A stretch of 64,000 nucleotides of DNA from Acetomicrobium sp. S15 = DSM 107314 (GCF_016125955.1 NZ_JADEVE010000184.1:62001-126000); one strand, 5' to 3'. Shown: positions 8,605 through 16,795, counted from the stretch's first letter. The notes: generated from the letters alone by a model not told the origin. Numbers and translations: made by a program.

Positions 8605-8671
8605 GTAGTTGCATAATTTGCTGCATAAATTAAAAATAGATGCAAGTTATGCTGCAGAAAGGTGGGGTCGC

Positions 8672-9505
8672 GTGATCCAAAGGCTTATTCGAGAGAGGTT
8701 GAGCACCCTCCCTCCAGGTCAAGCTGAGGTGGCGCGCTTCATAGCGCAAAATCCACAGGAGGCAGCCTTCCTCACCGCCGCTCAGATAGGCTTCAGGGTG
8801 GGTGTGAGCGAATCCACGGTCATCCGCTTGGCGATGGCCTTGGGTTATCCAGGTTTTCCCGAGATGAGGACAGCTATCGCCGGCCAGGTTAAAGATCAAC
8901 TTTCTACGCTCGAGCGCCTGCATCGTTATGATGAAACTTCAGTGGACTCTTCTCTTCTGCGACGAGCGCTTAGAGAGGACATGGGCAATCTCTCCGGGGC
9001 CCTCTTATCGGTGGACGAAGGAGCGCTTGAGGCACTATCTTATGCCATAGTTCAGGCTAAAGAGACTTACATTCTGGGCTTACGGAGCGCTCATTCCCTC
9101 GCCTACTATCTGTGGTTTTACCTGTCTTGGTTTTTGCCTCACGTGCAGCTTTTGGGAAGGGAGAACATCTGGGAGAGGATAGCGCAGGGAACGCCCGAAA
9201 CGCTCTTTGTTGGGATGAGCTTTCCCCGCTATACGCGCCTTACCGTCGAGGCCTTAGAGGCTGCAAGGGTGAAAGGGCTTTCCACGGCAGCCATAACCGA
9301 TTCTTTGGTCAGTCCCTTGGCTGCCTGCGCTCAAATCGTCCTCGCCATTCCATCTAAGCCCATCTCTTTCATAGATTCGTTTTCTGCCCCGATGAGCGTC
9401 TTAAACGCTCTTATCCTCGGTGTAGTGGGGAAATGCAAGGATTGCGCGGAAGAGCGCTTAGAAGAACTCGAACGGATGTGGCAAGAAAGGCAAATCTATC
9501 TATAG
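8672..9505 (+). CDS. RpiR/MurR-family transcriptional regulator
   Basis: GTG at 8672 is preferred, behind AAAGGTGGGG. The in-frame TTG at 8609 lies at or before the predicted transcription start. The 277-residue protein has the N-terminal RpiR helix-turn-helix (about 1-75: VARFIAQNPQEAAFLTAAQIGFRVGVSESTVIRLAMALGYPGFPEMR) and a SIS domain from about 105 (YILGLRSAHSLAYYLW). SIS domains usually bind phosphosugars; in this setting a different ligand is possible, since the next genes encode an aminotransferase and CoA-transferase. Confidence 0.88.
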   Translation: MIQRLIRERLSTLPPGQAEVARFIAQNPQEAAFLTAAQIGFRVGVSESTVIRLAMALGYPGFPEMRTAIAGQVKDQLSTLERLHRYDETSVDSSLLRRALREDMGNLSGALLSVDEGALEALSYAIVQAKETYILGLRSAHSLAYYLWFYLSWFLPHVQLLGRENIWERIAQGTPETLFVGMSFPRYTRLTVEALEAARVKGLSTAAITDSLVSPLAACAQIVLAIPSKPISFIDSFSAPMSVLNALILGVVGKCKDCAEERLEELERMWQERQIYL

Positions 9506-9565
9506 TGTGGGCGATGGACTCCGTCGGGTAAGGGAATTGGGGTAAAAAGGGGGGTGTATTTTGTT

Positions 9566-10915
9566 ATGAGCGAAAAATGTCACGTCTTTCCGAGGGATTT
9601 CACTCAGGATTTGCCTATGGCGGTTAAGGCGAGCGGCATTTACATCTACGACGATCAAGGCAAGGAATATATCGACGGTTGCAGCGGTGCCCTCATATCA
9701 AATGTGGGGCACTGCGTGCCGGAAGTGGTCGAGGCGGTATGTGAACAATTGCGTCGCTTGGAATTTGCCCACACCTCCCGCTGGAGCAACGAGGCCATAG
9801 AGCGAGCTGCCGCCCAGGTAGCAAGCCTTGCCCCCATGGGGATGAGTTACGTCTGGTTCGTCTCCGGCGGGAGCGAGGCCGTGGAATCGGCAGTGAGGCT
9901 CGCTCGGAGCTTTTATCTTGAGCGAGACGGAGGGGGGTCGCAGAAGCACCTCATCATAGGCAGGTGGAACTCGTATCACGGAAGCACCATGGGGGCCGTG
10001 GCAGTAGGGGGCAATATCCCAAGGCGCAGGGCCTTTGTCCCCATGTTCATGGAGCATCCAAAAATTGAGACCCACTATTGCTATCGTTGCCCTTTTTCTC
10101 TCGCCTATCCGTCATGTGGCTGCGCTTGCGCGAAAAAGCTCGAAGAGGCGATCAAACGCATAGGCCCTCAATATATAGCGGCGTTTTTAGCTGAGCCAAT
10201 TGTGGGTTCGACTGTGGGGGCGCTCCCTCCGCCTGACGAATATTGGCCCATGGTGAGGGAAATCTGTGATCGCTACGACGTATTGTTGATAGCAGACGAG
10301 GTGATGACTGGTTTCGGCAGGACGGGGGAGAACTTCGCCGTGGATCACTGGAGCGTGATCCCGGATATCATCGCCTGCGCCAAGGGGATGGCGGCAGGCT
10401 ATGTTCCCACCGGCGGGGTCATCGTAAAAGATGCCGTAGCGGAAGTAATAAAGAAGGGAAGCGGCGCATTTCCCATGGCGCACACTTATTGCGGCAATCC
10501 AGTGAGCGGCGCTGCCGTCGAGGCTGTGATCAAATACATAAAGGCTCACAACCTCGTGAAAAATGCACGCGTCCAGGGAGAACTTTTGGGGTCACTCTTA
10601 AAAGAACTGGAAGAGATTCCTATCGTGGGTGAGGCGAGAGGCAAAGGGCTCATGTGGGGGGTGGAGCTCGTGGCCGATAAAGCTACCAAGCGTCCATTCC
10701 CCAGAAAGCTCAAGACTTCTGGCGTCGTAACGCGTGAGTGCATGAGGCGCGGCCTCGTGGTCTATCCCGGTGGAGGCATGGCTGACGGCGTGGACGGCGA
10801 CAACTTCATGGTGGCTCCTCCTCTAACAGTTAAAGAAGGTGAAGTGCGCGAAATAGCTTCTCGCCTGAAAGGTGCCCTTGAGGCCGCCTCAGAAGCGGTA
10901 CGTGTGGGCGCATGA
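9566..10915 (+). CDS. Class-III PLP-dependent aminotransferase
   Basis: ATG 9566 is taken as start; a GTG at 9554 lies on the GGGGGG ribosome-binding run. 449 residues. Motifs: SGGSEAVESAVRLAR near 105, DEVMTGFGRTG (the Asp contacts the PLP ring), and the Schiff-base Lys273 in CAKGMAAGYVPTGG. A Cys-rich insert HYCYRCPFSLAYPSCGCACAKK near 172 is seen in a subgroup annotated as aspartate/omega-amino-acid aminotransferases. The likely role is transamination of an omega- or beta-amino acid to an oxo acid, which the CoA-transferase encoded next could activate. Substrate unknown. Confidence 0.88.
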   Translation: MSEKCHVFPRDFTQDLPMAVKASGIYIYDDQGKEYIDGCSGALISNVGHCVPEVVEAVCEQLRRLEFAHTSRWSNEAIERAAAQVASLAPMGMSYVWFVSGGSEAVESAVRLARSFYLERDGGGSQKHLIIGRWNSYHGSTMGAVAVGGNIPRRRAFVPMFMEHPKIETHYCYRCPFSLAYPSCGCACAKKLEEAIKRIGPQYIAAFLAEPIVGSTVGALPPPDEYWPMVREICDRYDVLLIADEVMTGFGRTGENFAVDHWSVIPDIIACAKGMAAGYVPTGGVIVKDAVAEVIKKGSGAFPMAHTYCGNPVSGAAVEAVIKYIKAHNLVKNARVQGELLGSLLKELEEIPIVGEARGKGLMWGVELVADKATKRPFPRKLKTSGVVTRECMRRGLVVYPGGGMADGVDGDNFMVAPPLTVKEGEVREIASRLKGALEAASEAVRVGA

Positions 10916-10962
10916 AGCAGACAGCGCTTTAAAAAAAATAGATCGAGGAGGTTGGTATTGGC

Positions 10963-11652
10963 GTGCCTACGAAAGTGATAAAACCGGTAACCTCGGCCAA
11001 GGAAGCGGTTAGCGGCATCAAAGACGGAAGCAGCATTATGGTCGGAGGTTTTAACTATGGAGGCATTCCTTACACATTGATCGATGCCCTTGTGGAGAAG
11101 GGGGTAAAGGGCCTCACTCTTATATCCAACGACACCGCCTATGAAGACGTAGGGCATGGCAAACTCATATCTGGAGGACAAGCTAAGAAGGTGATCGCCT
11201 CCCATGTAGGGTTAAATAAGGCTACAAGTCGCCTTTACAACGAGGACAAACTCGAATTGGAACTGGTGCCCCAGGGGACGCTTGTGGAGCGGATCAGGGC
11301 CGGCGGTTTCGGCCTGGGCGGCTTTCTAACTCCTACGGGAGTGGGCACCGTGGCGGAGGAGGGGCATCAAGTTGTGGAGGTGGGTGGCAAGAAATTCATC
11401 CTGGAGCTCCCGTTAAAGGCGGATTTTGCCCTTATCCGAGCCCATTATGCCGATCGAATGGGCAATCTCACGTATTTCGGCACCAACAGAAATTTCAATC
11501 CTATAATGGCCACGGCAGCTGACGTCGTCGTGGCCGAGGTGGATGCCGTAGTGGACGTGGGATGCATCGATCCCAACGATGTGGTGACGCCCGGCATCTT
11601 CGTTGACATCTTAGTGGTAAAGGGGGACTCCTACTATGCTGCCCGCACTTAG
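10963..11652 (+). CDS. 3-oxoacid/acyl CoA-transferase subunit A
   Basis: GTG start behind GAGGAGG. The 229-residue protein has the family I CoA-transferase alpha pattern: IKDGSSIMVGGFNYGGIP near the N terminus, LISNDTAYEDVG, and GGFLTPTGVGT. It forms a heteromer with subunit B, which moves CoA between a short acyl-CoA and a (3-oxo)acid in the cytosol. It overlaps subunit B by 17 bp. The aminotransferase upstream suggests both act in one amino-acid degradation route. Confidence 0.93.
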   Translation: MPTKVIKPVTSAKEAVSGIKDGSSIMVGGFNYGGIPYTLIDALVEKGVKGLTLISNDTAYEDVGHGKLISGGQAKKVIASHVGLNKATSRLYNEDKLELELVPQGTLVERIRAGGFGLGGFLTPTGVGTVAEEGHQVVEVGGKKFILELPLKADFALIRAHYADRMGNLTYFGTNRNFNPIMATAADVVVAEVDAVVDVGCIDPNDVVTPGIFVDILVVKGDSYYAART

Positions 11653-12313
11653 CGAAGAGGAGAAAAAGCATCGCATCGCCAAAAGGGTTGCCCTGGAGTT
11701 CAGCGATGGCGATGTCGTGAATCTGGGCATAGGCATTCCTGCACTGGTTTCAGATTATATCCCGGAGGGGGTCAGGGTCATCCTGCAGACGGAAAACGGT
11801 GCTGTGGGGGCCGGTCCCAAGCCGGACGTAGAAGATCTGCGCTTCATAGGCGCAGGGGGTAGATGCCTTTCCATCGCGCCTGGCGGGTCATGCATAGCCA
11901 GCGACTTGAGTTTTGGCATCATTCGAGGAGGGCATTTAGACGCCACCGTCTTGGGAGCCTTGCAGGTGGATTCCGAAGGAAATTTGGCTAACTGGATGGT
12001 GCCGGGTGGCCTCGTGGCCGGTATGGGTGGCGCTATGGATTTGGTTGTGGGCGCCAAAAGAGTAATTATAGCCACGACTCATACGACAAAGGATGGTCGT
12101 CCTAAGCTCGTAAAAAAGTGCACGCTCCCTCTTACGGCCGTGAACGTCGTAGATGTGGTCGTAACAGAGCTCGCTCTCTTTCGTTTCTACGATGGGAAGA
12201 TGGTCTTGGAGGAAGTGGCTCCCGGCGTTACGGTGGACGATATAAGGGCTTGCACCGAAGCCGATTTTGCGGCAGCGGAGCCCGTTCAAGTCATGAAAGG
12301 CATAACGCAGTAG
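11636..12313 (+). CDS. 3-oxoacid/acyl CoA-transferase subunit B
   Basis: ATG start inside the end of subunit A. The 225-residue protein carries the catalytic Glu53 in TENGAVGAGP, the residue that forms the glutamyl-CoA intermediate, plus VNLGIGIPALVSDYIP and GAMDLVVGAKRVI of the beta subunit (AtoA/ScoB-like). It completes the CoA-transferase with the preceding gene. A perfect hairpin at 12388-12432 separates it from the convergent carrier gene. Confidence 0.93.
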   Translation: MLPALSEEEKKHRIAKRVALEFSDGDVVNLGIGIPALVSDYIPEGVRVILQTENGAVGAGPKPDVEDLRFIGAGGRCLSIAPGGSCIASDLSFGIIRGGHLDATVLGALQVDSEGNLANWMVPGGLVAGMGGAMDLVVGAKRVIIATTHTTKDGRPKLVKKCTLPLTAVNVVDVVVTELALFRFYDGKMVLEEVAPGVTVDDIRACTEADFAAAEPVQVMKGITQ

Positions 12314-12387
12314 AATTATCTTGACAGCGACTCACTGTTTAGGCGAGGTGAGTTGCCCGCAAATAAGGGATGCCGCAAGAAATCTGC

Positions 12388-12432
12388 GATGGACAAGCCG
12401 CATCGGTTCCTTCATGAGACGGCTTGTCCATC
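12388..12432. terminator. Hairpin between convergent genes
   Basis: GATGGACAAGCCG (12388-12400) and CGGCTTGTCCATC (12420-12432) form a perfect 13-bp stem with a 19-base loop, between the CoA-transferase and the convergent carrier. No T-run on the plus strand, so it may be a weak or bidirectional terminator. Confidence 0.55.
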
Positions 12433-12449
12433 GAGTCAGCGGCTCTTCT

Positions 12450-13814
12450 TTATAGGCCCAAGATGCCGAAGAAGAGCATGCATACAAAACCGCCCACTAC
12501 AGACATGGAAAGCCCCCAGATCAAAAGATGTCGGAACAGTTTGGATTTGTCCTCATGTTCCGGTGCGCAAGCTATGCAGAGAGCCCCGAGAGTCGAAAGG
12601 GGCGACATATCCACCATGTGCGCGCCAACGTTCACAGTGGAGATCAAAGCGACAGCGTATGCCACCTGCCCTGGCGTGCCCATGATGCCGAGGCTTCGCA
12701 TCAACCCAGGCACGAGAGGTAAGAACATGGGCATTACCACGCCAGAAGAGCTCGAGTAGGCCGAGATGATGCCGGCTATCAGCGCCACCCAGAAGTGAAG
12801 GGTCAACGGTGTGGATATGGAGCCTATGAGCTCGACCAGCACGTTTAGACCTCCTGTTTTGTCCATGACTTCGACGAGCACCGTGACGCCGCAGACAAGT
12901 GTCAGGACGAACCACGGCACGCGAGCGATGGACTTCCTTACGTTTGCGGCGCCACAGAGCATCAAGATACCCGACAACAAGAAGGCTACAGACCCTACAT
13001 TGGAGAATAGGCGTATCGCCCATTTGGGGAGCACTTGTGAAGCTCCCGGCAGCAGCGGCAAAAGGATCAAAATCACGTAAGCCGCCATGATCGCCACAGT
13101 AATCCGCTGCTTGTCGTCGAAGGGTTCCGGTTTAGGGGCGATCTCGTCGATGTTTAGTGTCCCGCGCGCTTTCCGCATCCAGGCTAAACCACCCAAAAGC
13201 AAAAAGCCAGCGATGTTGGTAATACATTGGGCTACCAAAGAATTCCAGTAGACCTTCCATTCTATGGGAACTATTCTCCCTACCTCTATACCTAAGTCAC
13301 CTGCCATTTTCGATACGATCTCCATAGACACAATTCCCGTGGGAGCGAAGGGAGAAAAGGCGGCAGCGTTAGCCGTCCCTACCACTAAAAGCGTCATCAG
13401 AAAAGCCTTCATGCCTATTCGCCCTGCGATGGCCATGGCAAAAGGGGCTATCAGGGCTACGGTGGCGATATTGCCGGGGCCGATTGTGGTTAGAACCAAC
13501 ACGATCAGAAAGATTATGAGCGGAATGAGTGCAGTGTTTCCCTTGGCCAGGCGCACGGCGCTGATGGTGAGCTTATCCAGCGTGCCGTTCTCTTGGGCCA
13601 TACCGAAGAGAAATGTGACGCCGAAGAGCGTCATGAATAGCGAGGTAGGCCAAAACCCCAAGACTTTGCTTCCGCTTAAACCTCCCCAGATTGTTCCCAC
13701 CAAGAGAGCGAAAAAAATTCCCAAAAGGCCCGGATTCCATTCCTCCCTGAAGCAGCTTATGATGATGACGATCGCGAGAGCCACTAAGGAAAGCAACGCT
13801 GCTGTAGAAAACAT
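12450..13814 (-). CDS. MatC/SLC13-type dicarboxylate carrier
   Basis: ATG start at 13814 behind a GGGAGGGG run. The 454-residue protein has about 11-12 hydrophobic segments. The N-terminal half resembles the MatC dicarboxylate-carrier domain (LVGTIWGGLSGSKVLGF, TTIGPGNIATVALIAPFAMAIAG), and the second half ends with SSSGVVMPMFLPLVPGL and VNVGAHMVDMSPLSTLGALC, matching ion-transporter superfamily hairpin repeats. It probably imports a C3-C4 dicarboxylate or a related organic acid across the inner membrane. It is convergent with the aminotransferase/CoA-transferase genes; a shared substrate is plausible but unproven. Confidence 0.8.
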   Translation of the reverse strand: MFSTAALLSLVALAIVIIISCFREEWNPGLLGIFFALLVGTIWGGLSGSKVLGFWPTSLFMTLFGVTFLFGMAQENGTLDKLTISAVRLAKGNTALIPLIIFLIVLVLTTIGPGNIATVALIAPFAMAIAGRIGMKAFLMTLLVVGTANAAAFSPFAPTGIVSMEIVSKMAGDLGIEVGRIVPIEWKVYWNSLVAQCITNIAGFLLLGGLAWMRKARGTLNIDEIAPKPEPFDDKQRITVAIMAAYVILILLPLLPGASQVLPKWAIRLFSNVGSVAFLLSGILMLCGAANVRKSIARVPWFVLTLVCGVTVLVEVMDKTGGLNVLVELIGSISTPLTLHFWVALIAGIISAYSSSSGVVMPMFLPLVPGLMRSLGIMGTPGQVAYAVALISTVNVGAHMVDMSPLSTLGALCIACAPEHEDKSKLFRHLLIWGLSMSVVGGFVCMLFFGILGL

Positions 13815-14399
13815 CCGTTACCCCTCCCGTTTTTAAAAGAGTCATAGGATCACGACAACTATGCTTTTTACTTATCATATTATCTTAGAAACGTCAAGAT
13901 AGGGTTCTCCGCTGTAAGACGACGTAATTTCGTCTTGGCCATAGCGCATGACCCATTTGCTTAATTACTACTTTGATCATCAATACTACGACGTGAATTA
14001 TGAGAATTAAGAAAATACCCGGTATTATCTGTAAGGCTAATTGCTACAAGGACACATTTCAACTTAATTAGCTGCAATCTATTATGTTTTTCGCATGATT
14101 TTGATGGATTTTGCGTACAATAATTTGTCTCACCCTTGACAAATTGAGAGATCAAGGTTAAATTAACAATCAAGCGATTATGGTGTGTTCGAATGATGAT
14201 AACATATATAATGCTAAAATTACTGAGATTAGCTATACCTAACATAATATACTATTTGAGGATTTTAAAGTATGAATCGTGAGAGGCGATTATGAAAGAG
14301 TGAAATTTTAGATGTAAAAGCAGTTATGGAGGGTATCATTATTCGAGGAAAGATATTTGAATCGATTATAAATTGTAAACTTACACGGAGGGATGAGAA
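13815..14399. other. AT-rich intergenic region and long leader of the tusA-yedE cluster
   Basis: About 580 bases clearly richer in A+T than the neighbours. No frame in it looks like a protein; a minus-strand 94-codon frame (13961-14245) has atypical composition. It holds a promoter at 14136-14164, giving a leader of about 230 nt before tusA. No known riboswitch was recognised. Confidence 0.45.
14136..14164 (+). promoter_or_regulatory. Promoter upstream of tusA-like gene
   Basis: TTGACA (14136-14141), 17-base spacer, TAAATT (14159-14164). GTTAAATTAAC straddles the -10, a possible operator. Confidence 0.55.
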
Positions 14400-14645
14400 A
14401 TGGCAGATTACGAGGTGTCGAGGGTCATCGATGTGAGAGGCGAAGTGTGTCCTGTGCCGGACGTGGAGACGAAGAGGGCCATAAAGGGCGCAAAAGAAGG
14501 CGAGATCCTCAAGGTGCTCGTCGATTACCCGCTTTCGGTGGAGAGAATCCCTGAGAGCGTGAAGAAGCTGGGGAGCGAGGTTTTAGAAGTTAGAAAGAAC
14601 GGCGGAAGCGACTGGGAGATCTACGTGAAGGTTAAAAAGCAATAG
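14400..14645 (+). CDS. TusA/YedF-like sulfur (selenium) carrier protein
   Basis: ATG behind CGGAGGGA. The 81-residue protein is a single TusA (SirA) domain with the signature CPVP, Cys17 being the persulfide/perselenide carrier residue. TusA proteins pass activated sulfur between partners in the cytosol; YedF-type relatives occur with selenium genes. It is the first gene of a cluster with a YedE-like membrane protein and three DsrE/F/H-like proteins. Whether it handles sulfur or selenium is not shown by its own sequence, but the putative Sec codon in the next gene makes selenium attractive. Confidence 0.9.
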   Translation: MADYEVSRVIDVRGEVCPVPDVETKRAIKGAKEGEILKVLVDYPLSVERIPESVKKLGSEVLEVRKNGGSDWEIYVKVKKQ

Positions 14646-14711
14646 AGATTGCGAATGGCGCCGTGGCGAGATGCGGCGCCATTCGCGATGAGCGAGAGGG
14701 AGGGTAAAAAC

Positions 14712-15734
14712 ATGATCTTCAGCGGTTTTTTGATTGGCCTGATATTCGGGGCGCTCTTACAGAGGAGCAGGATGTGTTTCAATTCGGCCTTCAGGGATGT
14801 GTTGCTATTCAAAGATAACTACCTTCTAAAAATGGCCTTGCTCGCCGTGGCCGTCCAGATGGTCTTAGTGCATTTGCTGGCCCAGATGGGCTTGATCGCG
14901 CTTGCGCCTTCTGGCCTCAACTGGGTTGCGAACATAGTCGGTGCGTATATCTTTGGCCTTGGCATGGTTTTGGCAGGAGGATGTGCCAGCGGCGTGACCT
15001 ATAGAGCCGGAGAAGGTCTTACAACCGCGTGGTTCGCCGCCATCTTTTACGGCGGGACGGCTTATGCCATGAGGAACGGTGGGGTATTCAGCGGCGTATG
15101 GAAATGGTTCCAAGGGTTCGGCGTTGCGCCATTTCAGTATTTTGATCAAGCCACAGGAGAAGGATTTTCAAGGCTGTATCTGCAGAAAGCCGGGCAAACG
15201 CTGCCCTCCGTCTTTGGCGTCAACCCGTGGATCGTTGTGGTCATATGCGTGGGCCTGATCCTCTGGTATGTCTTCGGCACGCAGACCAGCGAGAGGGAGT
15301 CGAAAATAGGGTTAAAAATGGCCGCCGTGCTGTTGGGCGCCGTAGGGGCTTTTGCCTGGTATTTCAGTGAACTGGTCGGAAGAAACTACGGGATGGGTAT
15401 CACGGGAGGATGGTCTAACATATGGAGCGTCTGGCTTTCGGGTAAACCCTTCAGCTGGGATGGGTTGAGTGTCTTCGGCATCGTGGTGGGCGCTGCGATA
15501 TCCGCCGTTATGGCGAAGGAATTTAAGCTCAGGATGCCGAGAAACCCCATCACATACGTGCAAGTCATGGGCGGTGGCATCGTCATGGGTTTCGGTGCCA
15601 CCATAGCTGGCGGGTGAAACATCGGTCACTTCTTCACCGGCGTGCCGGTGCTCGCGATTTCTTCTATAGTTGCTTCGGTGTTTTTTGTGTTGGGAAACTG
15701 GACGCTTGCCTGGTTCCTATACGGGCGGGAATAA
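14712..15734 (+). CDS. yedE: YedE/YeeE-family membrane transporter, putative selenoprotein (in-frame TGA = Sec302)
   Basis: ATG 14712 follows GAGAGGGAGGG. Translation to the TGA at 15615-15617 gives 301 residues ending IAGG. The same frame then continues 38 codons (NIGHFFTGVPVL...LGNWTLAWFLYG) to TAA at 15732-15734, which is the normal C terminus of the family, whose conserved motif is GGCNIGH. The TGA thus replaces the motif Cys. A hairpin CACCGG-CGTG-CCGGTG lies at 15635-15650, with a G in the first two loop bases, at a distance typical of bacterial SECIS elements. The protein has about 9-10 membrane helices with early RSRMCFNSAFRD and GGCASGVTYR motifs. YeeE/YedE proteins import thiosulfate or are linked to selenium metabolism. 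A simple nonsense mutation is the alternative. Confidence 0.8.
15615..15650 (+). promoter_or_regulatory. Candidate bacterial SECIS element
   Basis: Starts at the in-frame TGA. The stem CACCGG (15635-15640)/CCGGTG (15645-15650) closes a CGTG loop, 17 bases after the UGA. Outer ATCG/CGAT (15621-15624 and about 15654) could extend it with internal loops. It lies within the coding sequence, as in bacterial selenoprotein genes. Confidence 0.6.
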
Positions 15735-15755
15735 CTCGACGGGAGGCTTGAAGCT

Positions 15756-16112
15756 ATGAAGATAGCCATACAGGTAATGACTCCGCCCTACTCTTACCAA
15801 GATATGGACAGCGCGATAAAGATCGCCGAGGCAGCCCTCAACAAGGGACATGAGGTGGCGATATTCCTCTTTGCCGACGCAGTAAATGCTGCCAACTCGC
15901 GCGTCAAGCCGATCAGAATTGACAGGAATATTCCGAAAAAGTTAGAGGAGCTCATAAAGGAGAAGGGCTTGAGGGTTGACATTTGCGGGCTTTGTATGGA
16001 GTATAGGGGGCTTACGGAAGAGGCGATTATAGAGGGGGCGCGCCCCAGCGGGTTGCCTGAGCTGGCCAAGCTGATCGCCGAAAGCGACAGGTTCTTGAGC
16101 TTTCCTGCATGA
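15756..16112 (+). CDS. DsrE/TusD-like protein
   Basis: ATG after GGGAGG, 21 bases beyond the yedE TAA, which supports read-through of the TGA as the real gene end. The 118-residue DsrE-fold protein begins MKIAIQVMTPPYSY and has a pair Cys77 and Cys80 in ICGLC; the position corresponds to the active-site Cys of TusD/DsrE. Such proteins accept persulfide sulfur from TusA-type carriers. With the next two genes it resembles a TusBCD/DsrEFH set placed with a TusA carrier and a YedE channel. Confidence 0.85.
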   Translation: MKIAIQVMTPPYSYQDMDSAIKIAEAALNKGHEVAIFLFADAVNAANSRVKPIRIDRNIPKKLEELIKEKGLRVDICGLCMEYRGLTEEAIIEGARPSGLPELAKLIAESDRFLSFPA

Positions 16113-16123
16113 GGTGACAGACG

Positions 16124-16480
16124 ATGTCCAAGAAGGTGCTCTTTGTGGTTTATCAGTCCCCCGTGGGCTCTATATGGGTCAACGAGGCGTTTCGCACGGC
16201 TTTCGGCATGTATGGCGAGGATGTGGAGCCATCGATCCTGCTCATGAGTGAGGGCGTAGTCGCGTTGGCTCGCGAGTGTAAGCCAGAGAAATTGGGCTTG
16301 CTTTCGGTGAAGATGGTGCAGCGCTATGTCAAGCGTTACGGCACGCCCGTATATGCCGTCGGGGAAGATCTCGATACTTACGGCGTGAGGGATGTGGATG
16401 AGGGGTTTTCGGCCCAGATTATCAGAAAAGACGAACTCCCCGAGCTCTTCCGTCAACACGATTACGTGATATTCATGTGA
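16124..16480 (+). CDS. DsrF/TusC-like protein
   Basis: ATG behind GAGGTGA, 11 bases after the DsrE-like gene. The 118-residue protein has the DsrE/F fold: KKVLFVVYQSPVGSIWVNEAFRTAFG, then YGEDVEPSILLMSEGVVALA. It is likely the middle subunit of a DsrEFH/TusBCD-like complex in the cytosol; TusC-type subunits often lack a catalytic Cys, and here only Cys in ARECKPE is present. Tight spacing on both sides indicates one operon. Confidence 0.75.
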   Translation: MSKKVLFVVYQSPVGSIWVNEAFRTAFGMYGEDVEPSILLMSEGVVALARECKPEKLGLLSVKMVQRYVKRYGTPVYAVGEDLDTYGVRDVDEGFSAQIIRKDELPELFRQHDYVIFM

Positions 16481-16490
16481 GGTGAAGGCT

Positions 16491-16760
16491 ATGGCTCTTA
16501 TTTTGATAAAATACGGCCCAGATCATCCGGCGGAAGGGGTAAAGCTTTCGAGTGCAAGGGAGGGAGATTGTGCGGTACTCGTCCAAAACGGCGTCTATTG
16601 GGCTGCCTGTGATGCCTTGAAAGACGCAAAATGTCCGGTCTACGCCATAAAGGACGACTTCCTTGCCAGGGGTTATGAGGAAGAACAACTCGATATCGAG
16701 CTTATAGACTACGATGCTTTAGTCGAGCTGATTGAGAGAAACGAAGGGTTCCTGGGTTAG
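16491..16760 (+). CDS. DsrH/TusB-like protein
   Basis: ATG 16491 is chosen with GAGGTGA (16479-16485) upstream; the GTG at 16482 lies within that Shine-Dalgarno. The 89-residue protein reads ALILIKYGPDHPAEG, then REGDCAVLVQNGVYWAA and KCPVYAIKDDFLARG, the usual DsrH/TusB layout (small, one strand-loop with VLLIQDGVYAA-like core). It closes the five-gene cluster and is followed by a terminator at 16796. Confidence 0.75.
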   Translation: MALILIKYGPDHPAEGVKLSSAREGDCAVLVQNGVYWAACDALKDAKCPVYAIKDDFLARGYEEEQLDIELIDYDALVELIERNEGFLG

Positions 16761-16795
16761 GTAGTTTGTAAGTTTTTAATCACGGTGTTCAGCGT

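Noticed and set aside
12353-12759. Plus-strand frames of about 110 codons over the end of the carrier gene
   Set aside because: Antisense to the MatC-like carrier and the terminator hairpin; no domain.
13961-14245. 94-codon minus-strand frame in the AT-rich region
   Set aside because: Composition is low-complexity (Ile/Asn/Leu-rich), no ribosome-binding site, no similarity recognised; likely chance in AT-rich DNA.
15615-15617. TGA in yedE as an ordinary stop
   Set aside because: The downstream 38 codons keep the family's motif and length, and the next gene's ribosome-binding site lies after TAA 15732, so a normal stop here is unlikely; a fresh nonsense mutation remains the alternative.
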